Positions 33,414-47,100 of a stretch of DNA of 64,000 bases are shown in pieces (position 1 is the stretch's first letter; every line of letters begins with the position of its first letter). A program made the position numbers and the translations under genes. This DNA comes from Ampullaceana balthica (lineage: Eukaryota > Mollusca > Gastropoda > Lymnaeidae), in assembly GCA_944989445.1 (NCBI GenBank), contig CALYLW010000041.1, positions 3,198,454 through 3,262,453 on the forward strand, given 5' to 3'. A model generated the notes under the pieces. The model saw only the letters and a list, made by a program, of their open reading frames with translations, was not told where the DNA came from and did not search any database.

Positions 33414-34245
33414 TATATGAGACAAAACTAAAATAATTGATTATATTCAAACGCGAAAAAATTGACAGACTGAAACTGACTGATGTCCCCTGGCTTTAAA
33501 ACCGGGGAAGGGGTGTGGAGATCAATTGCTGGCGTGAACGCGCACTCAACTGGCACGTGGAAGACAAACAATAACAAACTGTGAAATTGAATTACATATG
33601 TTATATAGAGATAAACTAAAAATGCATTAATTTAATTACGGTACGTTCGATCGATCTGACATTTTGACATGATGCATGTTAGGTGACAAGAGTCTATGTG
33701 CAAAATTTCAGCTCGATAGCATCACAGTAAGTGTGTCAATTTTTAAATCCCTGATATTAACTTCACCGCCGTCTCTCTCTGTCTGTCGTTCGTCGTTGGG
33801 CGGGCGGAAATACAAAATAAACAAAATGACCCATTTCCCGTAAAGCCATCGAGCTGAAATTTAGCACACAGACCCGAGGCACCTAACAATGTATCGTATC
33901 AAAATTGCAGATCAATCGAACATAAAGTTATTAAATTAATGCATTTTTAGTTTATCTATATAAACTATATGTAGCGGTCGCTATTGCTTACATTTTACGG
34001 GTCACTTGACTTCACGCCAGCCATCGGTGACCACATCTCGTGGAGGAGGAGTTCACTCAGTTTTAGGCTGTAAATGTTTGTCGCGTTGGAACATAATCAA
34101 TACTTTAGTTCTGTCTCACATATAAGGGATTTTTAGACAAAAACTTTGTTTTTACGGGGTTGTTTTATTACTTTTGTTTTTTCCGCCCGACCGACCGACC
34201 GCGAACCCAAGAGAGAGACGGCGGTGAAGTTAATATAAGGGATTT
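33414..34245. repeat. Nested R2-type repeats
   Basis: Four termini occur: right-type at 33414 (aaatcccttgtatatgagac), left-type at 33745 (aaatccctgatattaacttc), right-type at 34132 and left-type at 34245. The simplest reading is an inner plus-orientation unit 33745-34132 inserted in an outer minus-orientation unit 33414-34245. Confidence 0.6.
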
Positions 34246-35165
34246 TAAAAAAAAACTTACACTCTTGTTAGATGTAATGGACTTTTTTATGTATGGCCAA
34301 CAATTTATAGTTTAGACCTTAAAATAATGAGAAAAAAGAATTGAGAGTCAAAGAAACCTAACGCGAGTGACAGAACGAAATAAAGATCGTGATAATTATT
34401 AATGACTGTCACAAACGACATTAAAGAGTCTTGTATGTTAATTGTCACCAGTATTATTGAAAAGTTGTTCAAACTTGCAGATTATGTTTTTTACAAATCT
34501 TGTTTCAATGAGTACACGTTTCAAATGGTATATAAATCAGAGATGTTTTGAAATTCAACATCTATTGTGGTATAAACATAGGACATTCTGGTCAAAAGAA
34601 TTATATAATTTAGCATCTGTTTTAAAACCATCAAAATAAACAATACAATCTTGAGTTTAGTAAACTCTTTTTAAAAATGGTTACTGCTTTCAAATGGTAT
34701 AATATAGATCAGAGAATTAATTTTACTTGAAATACATTGTAATCGTCATGGAATTCTATAGCATGCTTGTTAAAACAATTATTTTAGAACATATTAGTTA
34801 AGACCATAAAATAACTAAGACGATCTTAGTCGTAGTAACATGTATACCAATATTATTGAACATTCTTTCAAACTTGCCGTTCAGTTGTTGTTTTTTTAAA
34901 TTTTGTTTAAAGATTAATCTTTTTAAATGTAATATATTAGAGACTTTTAAAACGTATGACATTCGTTGCCATCGTCCTTGAATCCTCTGACTTTATGGTT
35001 ATAAAATTATATTAGAACTTGTTTTTTACGACAATTGAAATACCTGAGGAAATCGTACAATGTAGAAGGAGACATTCCTTTTTCTCACCATTGTCTGAAA
35101 AAAACACACTGTTTTTTGTTAAAAACTTCAAAATCTTTCTTGTTCTTGTCTCTGCCATCTTTTCT

Positions 35166-35408
35166 TTATTTTTGCCTAGCCGTCGCGGCCATAGCGATGT
35201 CCATGTACTCGACACGAGCGTTTGCCTCGTTCTCTTTCCCCTCATATATCTTACATTTGTTCGACTTGCGATCCACCACGACGCTAACGTAGGTTAATCC
35301 CTCGGGGCTGACTGTGCGACCACTTGGACAAGGGTCGTCTTTACCGCTGGCATTCATTTGCTCTATGGCGGCATTAATGTTGGATGTTTTCACGTCCTTT
35401 TTCGAAAG
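35166..35408 (-). CDS. Gene B last exon: paired ITIM-like motifs and stop
   Basis: Acceptor tttcaacag/CTTTCG, 243 bases, 80 residues and TAA. Tyrosines 855 (GLTYVSVVVD) and 883 (RVEYMDIAMAA) both match the ITIM consensus (I/V/L/S)-x-Y-x-x-(I/V/L) and stand 28 residues apart. KCKIYEGK (Y870) lies between them. The homologous exon of gene A is 13513-13761. An AATAAA polyadenylation signal overlaps the stop codon on the minus strand (35164-35169). The exon is richer in GC than its surroundings. Confidence 0.88.
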   Translation of the reverse strand, partial: LSKKDVKTSNINAAIEQMNASGKDDPCPSGRTVSPEGLTYVSVVVDRKSNKCKIYEGKENEANARVEYMDIAMAATARQK

Positions 35409-35650
35409 CTGTTGAAACAAGTTATTTGGATGAAGTAAATAACAGAAGTTAACCATTATTGGGTTACATAGACAAAGAATGAAATGTAGGCCAGTACGTG
35501 AGATGAAGTTTATTTCATGAACCATCAGTCATCATACAACGCCTGTTTAGCTTAAGTGACGCAAAAGTTAATTGGACTTATATATATATATATGAATGAT
35601 GACTAGCAAAAATTAAAATACTTCATCCCTTTTTTATATCCTATATCATT

Positions 35651-35746
<96 letters not shown>

Positions 35747-38700
35747 TATATTCCTTCTTTTTAAGTTTACGTAATTAGTTTTTCCTTGACATCGAATGTC
35801 TTATTTAATGTAAATATAATTTTAATACTTGTGTAAGTTATTTGTACTCGTGAAGACATTAGCCCAAACGTCTACTTTGGCATTAGTCAATTGATAAAGT
35901 TTTAGTTTATTGTTTTGATTACACAATTTGTGTATCTTGTACTTTATTTAAAAGCTTTTTCGCCGTCCTTTTCTATATGATATATTAAGCATTAAAACGT
36001 GTATGTAAGATAAAAATGATATACTTTTTTTATTGTAAAGAAAAACGAAAAATTCTATACAATGGCTACATTACAGACTTTGTAGCATATTTGATTTATG
36101 AACACTTATATAAATAATCACATGTCTTTTTTTCCTATTCTACTATAAATAGACTTAATAAACTTTTATTATTAAAAACAAACTACACTCACGAGTTGTT
36201 CAGTATGTTTCGATCATAAAAATAGTTTTACGTACCTTTGATGACGTCAAGTTGTTGTAAACACAATCAGTCGGTTTGTTTGTTAGAGCGCCGCCTGAGT
36301 TTCCTTTGAAATATGAAAGTGAACGTTAATTAGTTTTAATTCATGTAATACTAAATTGATTATTTATTGATTTTAAAATAAATTTGATAATATATATATT
36401 TTTTTAATAGAAAGCTAGGAAAGGCATTTCAAATATTAAAACTCAAAAGAAAAATCGCTTGGACTCTAGAGGATTAAAGATTGTTATATGTTTCATAGGG
36501 TTGATTGCTTACTAGTTAAAATAAAAAGGATAGGTTCATTTACTGCTATATACTGGTTTTCATTTATAGGTTTTTGTTAGTAACCATTCTTTTCGTTAAC
36601 ACTCATAGTTCATAAATTCTATCCTAAGCTTCTTATGGTAACATACCAGTTTCAACTTTTACAACATTGGCATATACTTCCCCTTTATCTGCAGACTCAA
36701 TTTTGAAGTGTCGATTTTTTGTGTCTTTCATGCTAAACGCTTTCAAATTACTGTTACCTAAGCAAAGTTTGAGAAAGTCTTCATAAAAACTTGCATTATA
36801 AACATGTAGCAAATGGTATAAACATATACAAATAATAGTTTAGAATGTATTAACTGAATTAATATAACTTAGAACATTCCTTTACTAAGAAATCTTTAAT
36901 TACACCTCAAAAAATGTAATTAGAAATAATATATGATTAAGAAAATTAAATAGAAAGATAAATGCATAACATATGTGTTTTATATATACAAGCAATCACA
37001 TATCTCGGAATATCATTTAGGAAAAAAATCTTTGAGCGTGTAAAAAGTGTATAAATTAAAAGACACCATAAGTAAATTTTCAACTATGTTATTAGAGGAT
37101 ATAAACGTGTAGCCAATACCTTTTCCAATTCAAATACCAGAAGAAAAAAAAAGAAAAACAATATTTAAAGTTAAATTTACGTAATATAAAATCTACCCAC
37201 TTTAAAAAAAAACAGAAAAAAGGATGAAAACACTTCCCTTACATGAACAAAGATTAGAAGAACAGAAAGCTGTGGCTATTTGATGGAAAACTATATTAAA
37301 AACCCATCTCTTAATCCTTAACACATGTTTTTTTTATTAACTTCGATAGTTTTCCTTAAATTATATAAGACTATGCGATGACATAGAAGCTTCAATTATG
37401 GTACAGGGAATAGGTCAAAAACATTGCTACCTTGGGGTATATGCCAACATGCCAAGGCTAAGTTCAAAAGACCAATGGCGAAAATTGAATAGAAAATACC
37501 AGAGTTTTGTTACTCAAATGAAAGGCAAGATACGCAAACGACTTGTGTAATTAAAACAATAAATTAAAGCTTTGTTTATTGACAAATAAAAAAAGTAGAC
37601 GTTTTGGCTAATGCTTTCATCAGTACAAATAACTTTAAGAAGTATTTTAAAACATTTCATCCTATAATACATTCTATATCATGATCACATTATTATTATT
37701 TAGAGAACAGGAGACGGCTACTTTTGAGTTATTCAATTAATGAAGTTAAATTTATTGTTTTGATAATACAATCTGTTATTCTATCATGTATTTTAAAAAA
37801 AATTATGGCAGTCCTATTCTATATGATATATGACTCAAATGGAAACTGAGCAATGCCCTAACAACTCGTATTTCAAAAGGCTATACTAAAACTGGGACTT
37901 GAACTGCCGGCATTGAAGCCTAGCCTTTGTAAAAGTGGTTCGCCTATTGACTTCGTGCCCCCGCGCTGGATATAGCCAGAGAGTTTAGATGGCTAGAGAG
38001 TCCTACGCTCGATGTTGTATGACACTACTCAGTAGCTAGAGCAGGTCGCTAAAATGTTAGCCAAAGATTTAAGATAATAATCTCAAGCTGACATAACATG
38101 AGATTAGATTAGAAGATTCAATAAATGTATGCACGATATTTTCTGAAATCAAAGGAAATCACAAGACAACTATAAATAACTGTACATAAACTAAATATTC
38201 CATTAAGTTTTAGATAGTATTGATGATATCATATTATTCTTGTCTACGTTTATAATATAGAAAGTCCTGGATTATTATAGAGAGCATATACCACTTTATA
38301 CTTATTCATCAATCGGTTTAAGTAGCACATTTTATCACCCAGTATTTGCATAGCTTTCATTTTGGAAAATAAGATTAGGCTCTTAAGTTCTATAATTTAA
38401 TTTTTGACAAAAACAGTTGAGTAGTTTACTGTTTACATATGCAAGTACTGTTCTGAAAGGTGTATAATTTATCTATCAACATATAATGATTGTGTTTACA
38501 TTAGATCACTTAATTAAGCAACTATATTTGAACACCCAGAACTAGATAACAAGAGCTTGCTATAAGTTTAGAGCAGGATTGCGGCACAACTTACTCATTG
38601 CGTTCACATTTAAATCACTGTCTCCGTTGCATTTAGTACTGTCTGTGTATAATGAGTTTTCAACTGTATGCTCTCTTGGTTTGAATTTAATTCCAGAATT

Positions 38701-41700
38701 CCATACTTGAACAAACACAACAAAAAAAAGATAACAATGCTTCTTAGGTTGTACTTTCTTTTCTTACTAGGTAGTAAATTACAGGCAGATTTATGAGTTT
38801 AAAATATAAATCTTTTAAACAATGTTTCGTAGCTTCGAAATAACTAAGGGGCCGTCCATAATGTACGTCACGTTAATTTTGACCGTTTTAACCCCCCCCC
38901 CTCCACCTGTCACAAACTGTGAAATCTCGGACCTTTAAAGTACGTCACACTTTTGATCAAAATGTTGTATTTATTAACAAAATAATTAAAATGTAATATT
39001 TAAAAAACAGTGACGTCACACATGGCTGGACCTCCCCTCCCCCTGTCACAAACTGTCACACTTTCTTACACTTCCTCTCCCCCTCTGGAACGTGACATAC
39101 TTTATGGACGACCCCTAATGTGTTTTTAAAAAAATATAATCAATCAAATAGTCTCGGAATTAATTTCGAGACAGGAACTAAGAACTATTTTAAGAAAGGG
39201 ATGAAATGCATTTTTCAAATATATCATACAGAATATATCTTGATCTAAACTCGTTTTGAACATTATACTCTTCCCGCGATTTTTATACAATTTTCATTTA
39301 AGTTGTCATTTTCTATTAAATATGGGAATGATTTCAAAATAATCAACATATTTTCTCTGAAAAGTTTTTTTCAACCTTCACTTTCACCCTAAATGGTATA
39401 GATAAAAGACACTTTATAGTATTAAGCCATTGAACCAAATATTAAATACTAATTCAAGAAATGTGTTCTTTGATATTTGAGGGCGTGAGATTACTATGTG
39501 CCACAGACACAGTTCTTATAGTCATGGGCCGTTTAACATTAGCCATTTTGAACAAACAACAAAGTCTAAACCGTCACAGTACCGACGTTCAGTGAGACAG
39601 GCTGAGATCGAAGTCTTCTTCTGATGATGATGCCAGCTATGATCCCAAGAGTGAGCAGTGCTAGAACACATGTCACACTCCACGTGATGATATCGATTAG
39701 TGCAGACGATCCGCTAGAAAATCCTTTAAAATGATAGACATAAAAGAAATGTGGTTATAGTCCAGGCCGTTATTAAAATACGATTAACTCCGTCGACACC
39801 TTTCACAGCATGTGAAACGTTGAGCAATATAAGACGAAACTCATTAATTAAATACAAGAAACCTAGACGAGGTCATTGGTTAGATCTCAAATTTAGTTCT
39901 TAAGAAAACGACAGACACATAAAAAGGTAATAAAAAATTGCTTAGAGCATAAAAATAATTGATTTCTAAATCTTAATTAAAGTGTAATAAGCTGAAACTT
40001 TAGAAATGCGGCGATCCGTCTTGACGAAAGGAATCTTCATATGAGTAAATTAGAAATCGAAAAGTTTTTTTTAAACTTAAATGAAATAAGAAAATAAGAT
40101 TACCTTAATTTTGGGAATTTTTAGTTATCAATTTATGTTCAAAAAAGATAAATATATTTCTGAAATCTGAACAGGATTCACCTAAAGATTGTATGAATAT
40201 ACCAACTACCTAATAGCTTTAAAATGTAGCTATGGGTCTTCACTTCCCCCAAAGGAATTCTATTTTAAATGGTAAACGATAATCGAAAACATTACCCAAA
40301 AAAAAACGCCACTTATGGGTGCTCTGAAATAAGATGACTATTAACACAACGAAATTAGACGTTATAAAACTCACCACAAATGCCGTTGGCAACACGTACT
40401 GAACCTTATATAAATCACATCAGCATATTTTTAACTACCCAACAGAGTTAACGACGTAATTCATGCATTAAACCTTTGCTAAATAGGATTTTAAAAAAGG
40501 TTTTAACATTTAAAAAGAAATCCAAACATATCTTGACCTGCATAATTCGTCGTTCCGTTGATGCTCAAATGGGGACATTTTGTTTTTCCCTCCATGTTTT
40601 CCGTCTCAATAGACAAAACGTAGAGAGTTCCTTCAGACAGACCTGTGACGTTGTGCACCATGACGTTATCGGGTGTTTCTTCAACCTGAGAGCTGTTGGT
40701 GACATTGTTTACCAGATCGTGTGAAATGACAGAAAATGTCTGTCTCAATCCGCCATTGAAGCCAGGTCTCCATGAAATTGTCAACATGTTTGTGGTAATG
40801 TTCTGAATAATGACGTCAGTTGGACACCGAGGTGGACCTGAGGAATAGTTAAATAATACTTTTGTTTTTCCTTTAAATTAGAGAGGATGTAAACTTTTTT
40901 TTCTTATAAAAAATCAAGTAGTATATCCATGAGCGTTAATAAGTTTAAGATCGTCTACGTATGAGTTTAATTTTTTTTTAAATACATCAGTTAAGAATGT
41001 AATCTATTTTTATTCGAAAAATTTTTCCGTATTAATTTGACCGGTATAAAGTGGTATTGTAAACTTTTCAAGTTGAAATATTTACTGAAAAATTTACAGG
41101 AAACAGATTCTGATTTAATTCAGGAGTATTTTCTACAGTAGAATGCTACATTAGTTACATCACATTCCATTAACTTATACTGCATCGAAAAACAAAATCT
41201 CATGGATATGTTTCGATTCCATTATGAGGAAGAACAAATGTTGTGGTCCTAAAGACTAATAAAATTGAAATTTTAAGATTAGGAGATTCATTTGTTTCTT
41301 AAAATTATTAAACTTGGAAAAATATGGACTTCTATGTTCGTTACTTTTGTAGACCAAAGTAATCAGGCACAAATTGGTCTCAACCTTAATAAATGAAAAT
41401 GGTTTTAGATCAAACATTTCTAGCTATTTATATATGAACTGTCGATGAAACATGTTACATGTAATACCATTTCAATGTTCAGCAAATGTTCTCTTTTGAG
41501 ACGGGGCTCATTAAATAGTTTATCCCTATTCCAATGAAATTTGGGATTCCAGGATGAATGAATGAAGTACGTTCAGAAACATTGCAGAGAATATTATGTG
41601 TTATCTCTGTTTCTTTAGGACCACGTTTGTGAAATATTTAATAATATCTTTATTTCTTGATGCTGAAGTTTAAGATCAGAAGATATATCTGTTTTTAAAA

Positions 41701-43229
41701 AAAAGGAATAGATGCTTAAAGACAACTAGTGACTAAGTCAAAATGTAATAAAAAGTCAGGCTCGCATTTCCCTCAACTGATTATAATTATAAAACATTAT
41801 ATGACATTCATGCAATGCCTTGTTTATAAAATGCTAAATCTCACTCTGTGGATATAACAGACAGCGTTAATTTTTCGTTGACATATTCATTATTCACTTT
41901 AAACTTTAAGTACTTGTGTAGACCTAATATTGTAGCTTATGATTTTTATTTAATATAGTTGGAATTGCTATTTTCTTTTAAAGTTTTAACATAGAAAGAC
42001 TTAAGAAAATATCTTTTAAAACTATTTAGCTTATAAACAAATCAATTCATTTTATAAATAACCTGCATGTTTAAATATATGCAGGCTTTCTGTGTAATGG
42101 ATAATACGGGATTTTTTTAGTGCGCCCCTTACGGTGAGTCTTTAACAAATGTGTTTACTTATTTTGAAGCTAGCACAGCTATACTGCTAGTCATCCGAGG
42201 ATTTTGAGATACTACAAGTCAAGGCATGTACTATTTACATGCCCGCTCTGACAATGTAGAACAAATGTTCGTGTTTCATTTTGTTTTCATTTAAATTTAT
42301 GGAGTTAAATGTGATGTTTAAAGTTAAATAAGGGCATTGTTATGTAGCATAAGAAGCCAAATAAAATATAAATAATTTTTCAAAAAATTATCATTTATCG
42401 GTATGAAGGGGAAAATAAATTTCCTTCACTTAAAAAAGAAACAAAATTATTCTTGAACTTTAAATATGTCTCTTGCTGTCAAATTATAATATAATGTTGA
42501 AATATTTTTATCCCCTACACTCAGTGAACACATCCCATAGTCCTCTGCGCTCAACAGTTTCATAAAGTGTAATATTGGGTAATACAACAAAAAAGGAATA
42601 AAAAGAACTTTAATTAATTATTTAAGTAAGTGTTTCTCTAATAAATATAAATTATATATATTTTTTTAAAAACTTTTTTTCTGAAAACTGCTCACGCCTT
42701 GGACACACAATAAACATGCATTAAAAATGTTAAAGCTTACATTTCATTTTCACAAAAATGTTTCGAATGACGCTTTCGCTATTAAATCTGTTTTTCACAG
42801 AGCAAGTATAGGTACCAATTGTAGTGCAGGTGAAAGTCATTTCTTTTTGCAATGTAACGTCCTCTTTCTAAAATAAATAAAGTAAACAAGTAAATTACTT
42901 TAATAAAATATTTGTTATTTGGTGAGAATGTTCGTCCCGTATAATTTATAGAAAGAAAAAACGTTGAATACTGCTATAGTTGTTAATTAGCAAACTAATT
43001 TTGAATATAATTAAACAGGTAGCTAGCAAAATGGATTATCTACATGCTGAATTATATTTTTATCCATATGATTATCTCTTTGAGTTTGTTTAATATGCCA
43101 CTCCATATCTTCGTATTTTACACATTTACTTAAATTAAACTTTTAATCAATAACTATAAATAAAACTGTAATATAGGTTATCAATAATTTTAACCATTAA
43201 AATTAATTTAAAAAATACAATAAGAGCAT

Positions 43230-43300
<71 letters not shown>

Positions 43301-44090
43301 GGCTGCGGAAATTAACGATTAATTTCTCAATTAATCGTTAAAAAATTTAACGATTACATTTTTTTAACGATTAATCGACCCACCACTTATAAATGTACTG
43401 GAAGTCGTAAAGCAAAATACTTCTTCGGATAAATTTAAACTAATTTCTGTACGGTAACACGAACATTTTGGTTTGAAACTATTGACTGACGTGAATATTC
43501 AAAATGTTGATAAAGGTTGTTGTGTCCATTGAGAGAAAATGTTTGCCTACAATGCGATGTTCCCTCTAAGTCTAAGCTTTGTTTGTCCGTGTGCAAAGTT
43601 GCAGAAAGTCCATTTTTTGTGCAAAATTTTACAAAATTTGCTGCGCGGTGATTCTAAACTCCTGCATGGCATCGGTCAAATATCTGCGCAGCCACGCTGC
43701 TTAAAGGGAACATTGCTACCATGTTTCTAACACTTTGCTTACATATCTCCTGAACACCAAACATCCACTACAGTATCAGAAACTTCAGCTGAGACAATCT
43801 AAAGCTATGTGAACGACCGTTCAGCTCGGCTGGTTATATTGCCAATAAGACCCACTCATCACTTGAACCAAATTAATAATGTCAATACACTTGTCTGTTT
43901 GCGTTGTTGGTTAAAAAATGTCATATAAAGAATATATTCCAGTGTTATTTGGATTTTGGACAAGTACGTTTAATAAATGTTACTTATGACACCACAAATT
44001 AAAATGTTTGGTTTGAATCGAAATTAACGATTAATTAATCGTTAATTTTTCAAAAGTTAACGATTAAATTTAAATTAATCGTTAACAGCC

Positions 44091-44152
<62 letters not shown>

Positions 44153-47100
44153 TATAAATATATATATTGCCAAAACTGTACGATTCATTTGTTACAGTTA
44201 ATACACCATTACACATAGTACCTCGAGATACGAATGCTTCAAGATATGAAAGATCCAAGATACGAAAGGCGACGAGAAGAATTTTTGTTTTCAAGATGTT
44301 AAAAAAATCCAAAATACGAAAAACGCACAACTAACACTGGAAATAACGTGACGTCGTTAAACGTGCCACTAACTATTCTGCTCTCCTATTGGTCAATTCT
44401 AGTCCCATTGCTTTGTCGAAGCTATGTGCTCGTGCTTGTCATGCCTGCTTTATTTACCGTGTAGTTGGTTTGGTGTTGTTGTTCTAAATTCGTGAATATT
44501 TCCGTGAAATCTTTAAAAAAGTAGTTTAATGGCCATTGCCTCTAAGAAATCAATAATTAATCGCCTCACTCGAAAAGTAAAAGTTCACATTTGTATACAT
44601 AGTATTTTTCATTTATTTCATTGTGTTTTCATTATTTTATTATAACCTATTTATTTGTTTTATAGTATGTACTTTTAAGGACTGGAGAATTCTACTTTGT
44701 TTTTCTATAGTTACCATAATATTTTCCATTTTTAGTGTAGTTTTTGTGTGGCTTACGACGGATTAGGTATTTTACATGTAAAACATTGTTCGAGACACGA
44801 AAGATCCTAGATACGAAAGCCATCAGGAACGGATTAATTTTGTATCTCGAGGTACCAATGTATAAGATGTAACATTTTCTATCCCTTCACTTGATATCAT
44901 GTTTGTTTCAATTTTTAAAAGTTTATAGTCATAATAAATTGTTTTCCAAAAAAGGCTTTTTCTTTAAAAAAAATATTACGTTCAAATAGGAGAAAAATTT
45001 CATTTAAGAAAGCTGTGAACAGAATGATGTTGCGTATTAAATTTCAGCCATTAAAAAAAGTGGTTGTCATGATTGGCTAATTAAATGTTGGATTTGGTGT
45101 AAAAGCGTCAATTGAAAGGAAATGAATTAATCAGAGCCTAAAAAATCAGTACGCCCTCATAAATAGCTGTAATTTAGTGAATAATTGACAAGAATATTTT
45201 TAAAGTAACCAAAAATAGCTGATTCATAAATATTCGTAAATAAGAGAATCCTTATTTTTCAAAGATGTATTTTGTAAACTTGCCTGAGCTAAATCTTTAT
45301 TTTCCCCGTATGTATATGTCGATGTAATCATTATGGAAGGCGGGGGAGATCTAGATGCTTGACATAACAACCTGTAACTTGATCCAGCTGTAACTTCAAC
45401 AGGGTCATATAAAGGTGTTTTATCATCGAGAACTGTGAAACTTGTTATTTGTGCAGGACCTTAAATTAATAGAATTTCTATTATCATTAAATTCACCCGG
45501 CTCGTTTTCTTTAAATTGAAAAAATATATATATTGTACAATGTACACATATATATCCTACAAGAAGAGAGGTTCAAAATTAAATCTACTAAGTAACCACG
45601 TTAGTTACTAAGGGGCCGTCCATAAATGACGTCACCCACCTAGGGGGGTGGGGGTCACACTTTTGTGACGATGAGTAACGAGGGGGAGGGAGAGGGGTTG
45701 ACGAAATGTGACGTCACATCAAAAGGGTAACTTAAAATAAAACTTCCACTGAAACATCACAGAAAGGATACTTGATACAGTCAAGCCATGTGGACTAAGA
45801 TTATTGTCACTCATGTCGATATAAATGAAAGTAGGGTGGATTTAGGTCTCTACGTATAGTGCGTAGGTAAGAAATCTACATAGTAGTCAAATTTTTAAAA
45901 ATGCATTTTCTGGAAGGAACCGGTTCAATAGTGGGCATATGATCGAAGCGTATACGTACAAATTACGGTACTCATGACGTATTTTAATATATCTAGTGGA
46001 TTGAAAATGTTTTTTTTTAAATTTATAATAAAATATTGTTGTTGTTTTTTTTTGTTTGGGGGGAGGTCAAAGCTTTGTGACGTATTTTTGGAGAGGGGGT
46101 CTAACTCCTTGTGACGACGCCTGACGAAGGGGGGAGGGGTGAAAAATCGTCTAAAATCGCGTGACGTCATTTATGGACGGCCCCTAAACCCCACACAAAG
46201 AAAACATTAGTAGGTAACATGAGTAAAATATACCAAATAATTATAAATTGACTACTGGCTACAAATAATTAGTTTGAAAGCTGCAGTGATGTAAGCCCCC
46301 TTCCTTTCACTGAATTTGTTTCTTTCTATTGATGCTTCAAAATCTTGACAAACATTTGTTTGGCCAGAGGGCCTTCATTGACTCAAAGTCTGTTGAATCG
46401 GAGCTTTTAGCGATCAGAGACTACTGACTATACTCAAACTTTAGAATTATTTGCTGAAAAATTGGTAGTTGCTACTTGCTTATTAAAAAAACCTGCCTCG
46501 TATTCATTTAAGTTTTGTTCCCCTTGACTTATTTGATATTTCGTGACAAATCGTATAATCATGACTTTTTAAAATTATTCTCTTATTTGCTCGAGGAATT
46601 ATCTACAGTGATAGCGTGTTGTTACCGTCATAACTTCAAATGTGTTAAATATAAAAATAATAATAATCCTCCTGAACGCTTATAAAAATATATGTATTTA
46701 TAAATAAATCCATTTCATGACCGTTGTATAATTATTTAACCCAGATGAATGACGAATTTACGACATGTATCCATTATATTGTGATGACTTGCACAATATC
46801 CGCACTGCGCAGCTGCGAAGTTGGAATGATGTAGAGATTGAAACCCACGTAGGAACTGTCTTGAACATAGGCCCATAGGTAACATATAGCATTAGAAAAC
46901 TAAATGTGGCGTTTAATATTGGCGTCACACCACCAAAATAGTACGCTCGTTGGTTTTGGCAAGCGCTGACAAGCCCTCCACCAAACGATGGGGCCATCAA
47001 TAAAATAAAAATTAACTTTATGAACTTTTCGACCACTGTGACCGTAAAGGGTAAAATATCAAAATGAAACCTGCTAAACTTTTGGAAATCATGATAAAAA

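Larger units (their letters stand above)
23912..35165. other. Intergenic stretch between genes B and A
   Basis: Must contain the promoter of gene A and the end of gene B, but no TATA box or regulatory motif stands out. Content is R2 (26599, 33414-34245), hAT MITE, L2 end, R1, and the 31128-32544 composite. Between 24000 and 26590 and between 34250 and 35165 I see only AT-rich sequence without exons. Confidence 0.6.

Noticed and set aside
35019..35297. Plus-strand open frames opposite the gene B last exon
   Set aside because: They are shadows of the minus-strand ITIM exon, which has a proper acceptor, phase and a homologue in gene A.
37885..37975. A functional tRNA gene
   Set aside because: A cloverleaf cannot be completed and the A box is poor; a tRNA-derived SINE head is more likely.
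40476..40724. Plus-strand frame of 82 codons
   Set aside because: It is the complement of the FN3 exon.
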